Source: Mesonia ostreae (GTDB taxonomy: Bacteria > Bacteroidota > Bacteroidia > Flavobacteriales > Flavobacteriaceae). From it: a stretch of DNA of 64,000 bases. This document shows positions 58,209-64,000 of the stretch, one piece after another. Where the stretch lies: NCBI RefSeq assembly GCF_031845265.1, contig NZ_JAVRBG010000003.1, forward strand, positions 1 through 64,000. The letters are read 5' to 3'. The notes beneath the pieces were generated by a model that did not search any database, was not told where the DNA came from, and saw nothing but the letters and a program-made list of their open reading frames with translations. Every line of letters starts with the position of its first letter. The first letter of the stretch is position 1. Position numbers and translations under genes: made by a program.

Positions 58209-60101
58209 TTAATACAGTATTCTAAACCGAATTGTTCCTTCTAAGCCCTTAAGTTCTTTAATAATGGTTTCATCGTAGGCTTTATTTATATCAGTAATCA
58301 CGTAGCCTATTTGTTCACTGGTTTTTAAATATTGTCCGTCAATATTAATGTGATGCTTTGCCAATAATTCATTAATTTTTGCCAAAATCCCTGGCGTGTT
58401 GTAATGAATATGTATAAGTCGGTGGGCATTTTTTAAAACAGGTAATTGCAAATTGGGAAAGTTTACACTGTTGGTAGTACTTCCTGTATTGATATATTCT
58501 ATAAATCGCTGCGGAACAAAATGAGCTATGTTTTCTTGAGCTTCTAGCGTGCTTCCTCCAATATGCGGAGTTAATATAAGGTTGGGCAATCCTTTAAGCA
58601 CGCTCTCAAATGCTTCATCGTTGGTTTTTGGTTCCACGGGATACACATCAATCGCAGCACCATTGAGATGCCCATTGCTAAGATATTTTTTTAAAGCATT
58701 TAAATTAACCACGTGTCCCCTACTCAAATTGATAAAAACACTTCCTTTCTGCATCTGCTGAAATTGCTCCTCATCCATAAAGTTTTTATTTTCTGGTCTG
58801 CCATCTACGTGCAGAGAGATGACTTCGCAAGTTTGCAGTAATTCTTCCAAGCTATTGCATTTGGTCACATTTCCTAGAGGTAGTTTTTCTATTAAATCAT
58901 AGTAATAAACGTCAAAACCAAGACTTTCGGCCAATATAGAGAGTTGAGCTCCTATATTTCCGTAGCCTATAATTCCCAGTTTTTTCCCTCTAATCTCATA
59001 ACTTTTTGCTGCGGATTTGTTCCATTTCCCTTGGTGCATTTGCTGCATTTTATCGGGAAGGTTTCTCAGCAATAAAATCATTTCTCCTATAGCCAATTCT
59101 ACTACAGAGCGTGTATTGCTATAAGGCGCATTAAAAACTGGAATCCCTTTTTTGGCACAAGCCTCAAGATCTATTTGGTTGGTTCCTATGCAAAAAGCTC
59201 CTACTGCGATAAGACGCTTTGCGTTCTCTAAAACCTCTTGCGTTAATTGTGTTTTAGAACGAATGCCTAAAATAGAGATATCTTTAATCTTTTCTTTTAG
59301 CTCTTCTTCATCCATCGCTCCAGCATGAATGCTTACTTGATAGCCTTCTTTTTCTAAAATAGCCTGAGCAGAAGAGTGAATATTCTCCAATAAAAGAACT
59401 TTAATTCTATTTTTAGGATACGATAAGGAAATGTTCATTTGGTGTAGGTATAAAAATTCATCTAGACTAGGGGTAATATGATCTGCTTGAGCAATCACAT
59501 TTTCTCTTACGACATTTTCTGTAAAAGCATAAAATTTATTGGCTAAGCCTGCGGCTTTCACTTCATAATCATTATAGCCATCGCCAATCATAAAGATATC
59601 TCCTTCGAGATTTAATTCTTGAAGTAGTTTTGCTTTTCCATTATTATGAGCTAGTATATTGGATTCATCAAAACCGATAATATCTTTGTGATCATTCGTG
59701 ACAAATGTATTGGCATAAACATGAGATTCTAAAATACCAAAAGATGTCACTATGGGAACGATAAACTCTTTAAAACCATTAGAGATAATATAGATTTGCG
59801 AAGCATAGGTTTTCAAAAATGAGGCGTTTCTTGCAAAAGAAATACTTATTTTTTCTCGTAGCACCTGTATCAGCTTCTCAATATCCTTTTCACTTGCTTC
59901 AACCAATTGCAAACGTTGTCTTAAAGATTCATTGAAATTCATATCTCCCCGCATCGCTAAATTTGTAATCTCCTCTATTTGTTGTGAAATCTCCTTTTGA
60001 CGTGCGTGGTCTTTTAAACTTATGTTAGCTAATTCATCTAAGGCTTCCACTTGTGTGAAAGTACTATCAAAATCAATAAGGTAGAGCTGCTTGTTTTTCA
60101 T
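58209..60101 (-). CDS. fused phosphoserine phosphatase and phosphoglycerate dehydrogenase
   Basis: 630 residues from MKNKQLYLIDFD; a TTG at 60110 is rejected. Residues 1 to about 215 are a HAD-IB phosphatase like SerB: LIDFDSTFTQVEALDEL (catalytic Asp pair), YIISNGFKEF and MIGDGYNDYEVKAA. Residues about 230-545 are a D-3-phosphoglycerate dehydrogenase like SerA: LGIIGYGNIGAQLSILAES (NAD site), EVISLHVDGRPENKNFM and LILTPHIGGSTLEAQ with the catalytic His. A C-terminal ACT domain (about 550-630) may bind serine for feedback. The fusion joins the first and last steps of serine synthesis; serC is not in view. Confidence 0.9.
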   Translation of the reverse strand: MKNKQLYLIDFDSTFTQVEALDELANISLKDHARQKEISQQIEEITNLAMRGDMNFNESLRQRLQLVEASEKDIEKLIQVLREKISISFARNASFLKTYASQIYIISNGFKEFIVPIVTSFGILESHVYANTFVTNDHKDIIGFDESNILAHNNGKAKLLQELNLEGDIFMIGDGYNDYEVKAAGLANKFYAFTENVVRENVIAQADHITPSLDEFLYLHQMNISLSYPKNRIKVLLLENIHSSAQAILEKEGYQVSIHAGAMDEEELKEKIKDISILGIRSKTQLTQEVLENAKRLIAVGAFCIGTNQIDLEACAKKGIPVFNAPYSNTRSVVELAIGEMILLLRNLPDKMQQMHQGKWNKSAAKSYEIRGKKLGIIGYGNIGAQLSILAESLGFDVYYYDLIEKLPLGNVTKCNSLEELLQTCEVISLHVDGRPENKNFMDEEQFQQMQKGSVFINLSRGHVVNLNALKKYLSNGHLNGAAIDVYPVEPKTNDEAFESVLKGLPNLILTPHIGGSTLEAQENIAHFVPQRFIEYINTGSTTNSVNFPNLQLPVLKNAHRLIHIHYNTPGILAKINELLAKHHINIDGQYLKTSEQIGYVITDINKAYDETIIKELKGLEGTIRFRILY

Positions 60102-60178
60102 CGTTCTCAATAAAAATCTGCTTTATACTTAAATCTAATTATAAGTTCTAGTGGCAAGATTAAACTAAAAGTATAAAA

Positions 60179-60209
60179 AAAAGCCTTAACGTGTTACGCT
60201 AAGGCTTTT
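60179..60209. terminator. terminator between trxB and the serine fusion gene
   Basis: AAAAGCCTTA (60179-60188) pairs with TAAGGCTTTT (60200-60209) with an 11-base loop; A run on the left gives a T tract on the minus strand, so it ends the trxB transcript. Confidence 0.8.
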
Positions 60210-60227
60210 AAAATCGTTTTTTTTGGG

Positions 60228-61202
60228 CTAAGCGGTAACTTCTTCTTCGCTTTCAATCGTTGCTAAGTAACGCTCGGCATCTAATGCTGCCATACATCCA
60301 GTTCCTGCTGCGGTTACAGCTTGTCTATAATCTTTATCTTGCACATCCCCACTGGCAAAAACTCCAGGAAGATTGGTCTTGGTAGTTTTAGGTTCTGTAA
60401 TTAGGTAACCTGTATCATCCATCTCTAGCTGATCTTTAAAAATATCGGTATTGGGTTTATGACCAATAGCAATAAAAAGACCCGTTATGGCAATCTCTTC
60501 TTTTTCTTGCGTTTGGTTATTCACCATACGTAACCCTTCAACAACTTGTTCTCCCAAAACCTCATCAATTTCGGTGTTGTAACGTAAATCTATATTTTTG
60601 GTAGAAGTTACACGATGTTGCATTGCCTTAGAAGCTCTCATCTCGTCTTTTCTTACCAACATCGTCACTTTATTACAAATATTAGCTAAGTAAGTAGCTT
60701 CTTCAGCAGCGGTATCTCCTCCACCAACTATAGCTACATCTTGTCCTTTGTAAAAGAAACCATCACAAACAGCACAAGCGGAAACTCCGCCTCCACGCAA
60801 TCTCTGTTCGCTAGGAAGTCCTAAATATTTGGCCGTTGCGCCAGTAGAAATAATCACTGTTTCGGCTTCTACCCAGGTTTTATTATCTACGCAAGCTTTG
60901 TGGATTCCTCCAACTTCTTTACTTAGTTGCACTTCGGTCACCATTCCAATACGCACCTCGGTTCCAAAACGTTCTGCCTGCTGTTGCAATTGTACCATCA
61001 TCGTAGGACCATCGATTCCTTCTGGGTAACCAGGAAAATTATCTACTTCTGTTGTGGTAGTTAACTGTCCGCCAGGCTCCATTCCAGTATACAAGATAGG
61101 CTTTAAATCTGCTCTAGCTGCATAAATAGCTGCGGTATAGCCTGCTGGACCAGATCCTATAATTAGACACTTTATTCTTTCGGTTTTATTTTCTTCTGAC
61201 AT
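60228..61202 (-). CDS. trxB: thioredoxin-disulfide reductase
   Basis: 324-residue NADPH- and FAD-dependent enzyme that reduces thioredoxin. FAD site CLIIGSGPAGYTAAIYAARA (about 12-31), redox pair CAVCDG (about 142-147), NADPH site VAIVGGGDTAAEEATYLA (about 156-173) and the C-terminal GVFASGDVQDKDYRQAVTAAGTGCMAA are all present. Complete and standard in length. Encoded leftward and alone, with its own terminator. Confidence 0.95.
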   Translation of the reverse strand: MSEENKTERIKCLIIGSGPAGYTAAIYAARADLKPILYTGMEPGGQLTTTTEVDNFPGYPEGIDGPTMMVQLQQQAERFGTEVRIGMVTEVQLSKEVGGIHKACVDNKTWVEAETVIISTGATAKYLGLPSEQRLRGGGVSACAVCDGFFYKGQDVAIVGGGDTAAEEATYLANICNKVTMLVRKDEMRASKAMQHRVTSTKNIDLRYNTEIDEVLGEQVVEGLRMVNNQTQEKEEIAITGLFIAIGHKPNTDIFKDQLEMDDTGYLITEPKTTKTNLPGVFASGDVQDKDYRQAVTAAGTGCMAALDAERYLATIESEEEVTA

Positions 61203-61340
61203 GATCGTTCACTTTTCTTTGAGATGGTAAAAATAATAAGTTTCTCCATATTATACCATAAAAAGCAGGAAGACTTGTTATATACTTATAAAGAATAACA
61301 ATTAAACCAAATTAAGCATTTAATACTCTTTATAATTTGA

Positions 61341-61348
61341 TATTTTTG
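61341..61348 (+). promoter_or_regulatory. -7 box upstream of the tryptophan dioxygenase gene
   Basis: TATTTTTG matches TAnnTTTG, 16 bases before the ATG at 61365. Confidence 0.45.
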
Positions 61349-61364
61349 TTATAAACTAACTACC

Positions 61365-62273
61365 ATGAAAAAAGAGGACATACTCGCAAAAATTGATGAA
61401 AAGTACGAGAATCTTGGAGAAAATCCAGAAACCTATTTAGCTGGACTTCTGCAAGCTAAACCTATTAACTACTGGGATTACATACAAGTAGACACCTTAC
61501 TTTCTTTACAAAAACCAAGAACAGATTTTGAAGATGAAGAAATCTTTATCATGTATCATCAAGTGACTGAGCTGGTGCTTAAACTTATGATTCACGAATT
61601 AAAACAGATTACGTTAAAAAATCTTGAGGAACCTGTTTTAATAGACAAAATAAAACGAATAACACGCTACACCAACATGCTAATGACCTCTTTTGATGTG
61701 ATGCGTGATGGAATGGATTATGCCGACTACAATACCTTTAGAGCTACTTTGGCTCCCGCAAGCGGATTTCAAAGTGCTCAATTTAGATTTTTAGAAATCT
61801 ATTGCACTCCCATAGAAAATCTTATCAATATAAAAGGAAAAGAACGACTTCCCCAAAACCCAACTACCGAAGATTTATTTGATCAAGTCTACTGGAAAGA
61901 TGCCGGTCATAACCGCAAAACTGGAAAGAAAAGTCTTACCCTACAAGCTTTTGAAGAAAAATACCTAGATGATTTTATCGCTTTAGCCAAAAAAATGAAG
62001 GGAAATACCTTGGCAGAAAAATACCTTCAAATAGAAAATCCTTCAGAAGAGCTTACTAAGGCATTACGAGGTTTAGATTACTTATTTAATGTAGAATGGC
62101 CAATTATTCACTTGAATACTGCGCAACATTATCTCAACAAAAAAGGAGAATCAAAAGCGGCCACAGGCGGCTCTGAATGGCAAAAATACCTTCACCCCAA
62201 ATACCAACAACGTAAATTCTTCCCAGCCCTATGGACCGAAGATGAAATTTTGCATTGGGCAGAAAACGCATAA
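61365..62273 (+). CDS. kynA: tryptophan 2,3-dioxygenase
   Basis: 302-residue haem enzyme opening the indole ring of tryptophan to N-formylkynurenine. Family blocks are WDYIQVDTLLSLQKPRTDF, EEIFIMYHQVTELVLKLMIHEL (proximal H-Q-x-x-E-L), ASGFQSAQFRFLEI (substrate pocket with F-R) and HLNTAQHYLNKKGESKAATGGSEWQKYL (A-T-G-G-S loop). It is slightly more diverged and longer than Xanthomonas TDO but has the key residues. First step of the kynurenine route; no other kyn genes are near. Ends with a strong terminator. Confidence 0.88.
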   Translation: MKKEDILAKIDEKYENLGENPETYLAGLLQAKPINYWDYIQVDTLLSLQKPRTDFEDEEIFIMYHQVTELVLKLMIHELKQITLKNLEEPVLIDKIKRITRYTNMLMTSFDVMRDGMDYADYNTFRATLAPASGFQSAQFRFLEIYCTPIENLINIKGKERLPQNPTTEDLFDQVYWKDAGHNRKTGKKSLTLQAFEEKYLDDFIALAKKMKGNTLAEKYLQIENPSEELTKALRGLDYLFNVEWPIIHLNTAQHYLNKKGESKAATGGSEWQKYLHPKYQQRKFFPALWTEDEILHWAENA

Positions 62274-62293
62274 TTTTATTTGTTTTTCTCTCT

Positions 62294-62342
62294 AAAATCA
62301 TCCTGAGTATCTTCCTTTACGGAAAATGTTCAGGATGATTTT
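62294..62342 (+). terminator. terminator of the tryptophan dioxygenase gene
   Basis: AAAATCATCCTGA (62294-62306) pairs with TCAGGATGATTTT (62330-62342), 13 bases per arm, followed by T bases. Likely works in both directions. Confidence 0.85.
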
Positions 62343-62392
62343 TTTATTGATTTTATGAAATCTTAAATACTTATTCTTATTTTAGAGAATTG

Positions 62393-64000
62393 ATGTCTAA
62401 TCCATCAAAAATTAAAGAAACTATGGAGAATACTATGCAAATAAAGTCTTTCGCCGCCTATAAAAAAACGTATAAACGAAGCGTTGAAAAACCTGATGAA
62501 TTTTGGAGTGATGTGGCTCAAAATTTTTCTTGGAGAAAAAAATGGGACACTACCTTAGAGTGGGATTTCTCTCAACCAGAAGTCAAATGGTTTAAAGGAG
62601 GTAAATTAAATATTACAGAAAATTGCTTGGATAGACACGCAAAGGCAACTCCAAATAAAAACGCAATTATTTGGGAACCCAACGATCCTAATGAAGAATC
62701 TAGAACCATCACATATAAGCAACTCTTAGTAAAGGTTTGCCATTTTGCCAATGTCTTAAAACGCAAAGGAATTAAGAAAGGTGATCGGGTTTGTATTTAT
62801 ATGCCTATGATCCCCGAGTTAGCTATTGCAATGTTGGCTTGTGCTAGAATTGGAGCAATACATTCCATCGTTTTTGCAGGTTTTTCTAGTAAAGCAATTA
62901 GCAGTAGAATTAATGATTCCGAATGTAAATTATTAATCACTGCCAACGATTATTATAGAGGAAGAAAATCAATTCCGTTAAAAGAAATATGTGATGAAGC
63001 TTTAGAAAATACGCCAAGTATTGAGAATGTGATTGTTTATCGCAGAACCATTAACTCTACTCCTATGAAAAAAGGCAGAGATACATTTTGGTTTGATGAA
63101 CTGCAAGACGCTTACGCGGAATGTGATCCTGAAGAGATGGATGCAGAAGATCCTTTGTTTATCTTATATACTTCTGGCTCTACAGGAAAACCTAAAGGCA
63201 TGGTGCATACCACAGCAGGGTATATGATTGGTACAAGTTATACTTTTGAAAATGTATTTCAACCTAATAAAGACTCTATCTATTGGTGTACTGCGGATAT
63301 TGGTTGGATTACGGGTCATTCTTATATTATATACGGTCCGTTAACTTCTGGTGCGACCACAGTCATGTTTGAAGGTGTTCCAAGCTATCCTAATTTTGGG
63401 AGGTTTTGGGAAATTATAGAAAAGTTCAAAATTACTCATTTTTATACAGCACCAACGGCGATTAGAGCGCTCGCAAAACAAGATATTTCTTTTGTAGAAA
63501 AACACGATCTCACTTCTTTAAAAGTTTTAGGAAGTGTGGGAGAGCCTATTAATGAAGAAGCTTGGCATTGGTATAACGATAATATTGGAAAATCTAAATG
63601 TCCCATTGTAGATACTTGGTGGCAAACAGAAACTGGTGCTATTATGATTTCTCCATTAGCTGGAGTAACGGCCACTAGACCCACATTTGCGACCTTACCT
63701 TTACCTGGTGTACAACCAGCGCTGATGGATGAAGAAGGAAATGAGATTGAATTTGACGGACAAAAAGCGGAAGGCCGCTTAGCTATAAAAGCACCTTGGC
63801 CAGCTATGGCTAGAACCATTTGGAATAATCACCAACGCTATAAAGAAACATATTTTTCTACGTATAAAAATAAATATTTTACGGGCGACGGAGCTTATCG
63901 CGATGCCACAGAAAATTACAGAATTACAGGAAGAGTAGACGACGTGGTTATCGTCTCTGGACATAATCTAGGTACAGCACCCATAGAAAATGCCATTAAT
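62393..64000 (+). CDS. acs: acetyl-CoA synthetase, cut by window end
   Basis: At least 536 residues of an AMP-forming acetate-CoA ligase (about 640 expected), open to the last base. Starts MSNPSKIKETMENTMQIKSF; a later ATG at 62423 is possible. Motifs: YTSGSTGKPKGMVHT (P-loop, about 265), WCTADIGWITGHSYIIYGPL (acetate pocket), VDTWWQTETGAIMISP (A5, with the W that limits the substrate to acetate) and YFTGDGAYRDATENYRITGRVDDVVIVSGHNLGTAPIENAI (A7-A8, hinge Asp). The acetylatable A10 Lys lies beyond the window. Confidence 0.93.
   Translation, partial: MSNPSKIKETMENTMQIKSFAAYKKTYKRSVEKPDEFWSDVAQNFSWRKKWDTTLEWDFSQPEVKWFKGGKLNITENCLDRHAKATPNKNAIIWEPNDPNEESRTITYKQLLVKVCHFANVLKRKGIKKGDRVCIYMPMIPELAIAMLACARIGAIHSIVFAGFSSKAISSRINDSECKLLITANDYYRGRKSIPLKEICDEALENTPSIENVIVYRRTINSTPMKKGRDTFWFDELQDAYAECDPEEMDAEDPLFILYTSGSTGKPKGMVHTTAGYMIGTSYTFENVFQPNKDSIYWCTADIGWITGHSYIIYGPLTSGATTVMFEGVPSYPNFGRFWEIIEKFKITHFYTAPTAIRALAKQDISFVEKHDLTSLKVLGSVGEPINEEAWHWYNDNIGKSKCPIVDTWWQTETGAIMISPLAGVTATRPTFATLPLPGVQPALMDEEGNEIEFDGQKAEGRLAIKAPWPAMARTIWNNHQRYKETYFSTYKNKYFTGDGAYRDATENYRITGRVDDVVIVSGHNLGTAPIENAIN

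Overview
The window is AT-rich DNA from a member of the Flavobacteriaceae (Bacteroidota), probably marine. Supporting signs are an RteC regulator, BfmA/BtgA-type mobilization proteins, Por/type IX secretion (T9SS) C-terminal sorting domains, DUF6452/DUF6048-type genes behind rlmD, a probable trimethylamine monooxygenase, and Bacteroidota -7 boxes (TAnnTTTG) in front of many genes. Genus and species cannot be fixed from the sequence alone.

Positions 1 to about 25.9 kb look like the right-hand part of an integrative, conjugative or mobilizable island. No integrase and no mating-pair-formation genes are in view, so the element should continue left of base 1. Nearly all its genes read leftward. 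From right to left it holds an IS110-family insertion sequence (24.4-25.55 kb), a small accessory block (DUF932-type protein, SSB, small unknown proteins, and a gene-free stretch with a duplicated hairpin element at 22.3-22.7 kb), a mobilization block (BfmA/BtgA-like protein, DUF5712-like relaxase, TraG/VirD4-like coupling protein) downstream of a hairpin-rich oriT candidate, and a 17 kb metal-resistance block. The metal block has a His-rich leader protein, an RND pump fused to its own outer-membrane factor, a periplasmic adaptor, a PII-like protein, two Fur-family regulators, two SpoIIAA/STAS-like proteins, an amino-acid/cation-type permease, a P1B-4-type (SPC) and a P1B-2-type (CPC) metal ATPase, several tiny membrane proteins, and finally rteC. 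The right boundary is suggested by a short match to a tRNA 3' end (probably tRNA-Pro) at 25886-25903, next to a strong terminator. A consensus promoter lies 120 bases upstream, so the same stretch could instead encode a small RNA.

Positions 25.95-27.05 kb are a graveyard of gene fragments. From 27.05 kb to the end the DNA is ordinary chromosome: lpxD, a GNAT acetyltransferase, ChaN-like protein, FMN reductase, MFS transporter, T9SS cargo proteins, VOC protein, AI-2E exporter-family protein, an interrupted cytosine deaminase-like amidohydrolase, aconitase, cardiolipin synthase, EamA transporter, flavin monooxygenase, cysteine desulfurase, Smr protein, ornithine aminotransferase, rlmD, a THUMP RNA methyltransferase with a divergently transcribed methyltransferase/ZIP pair, a fused phosphoserine phosphatase-phosphoglycerate dehydrogenase, trxB, tryptophan 2,3-dioxygenase and a partial acetyl-CoA synthetase running off the end.

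Several genes carry interruptions: -1 shifts at A or T runs in two chromosomal genes, and in-frame TGA codons in one island gene and one chromosomal gene. TGA is used as a normal stop elsewhere in the window, so recoding is unlikely. The homopolymer shifts could be sequencing errors. No rRNA, complete tRNA or CRISPR array was found.
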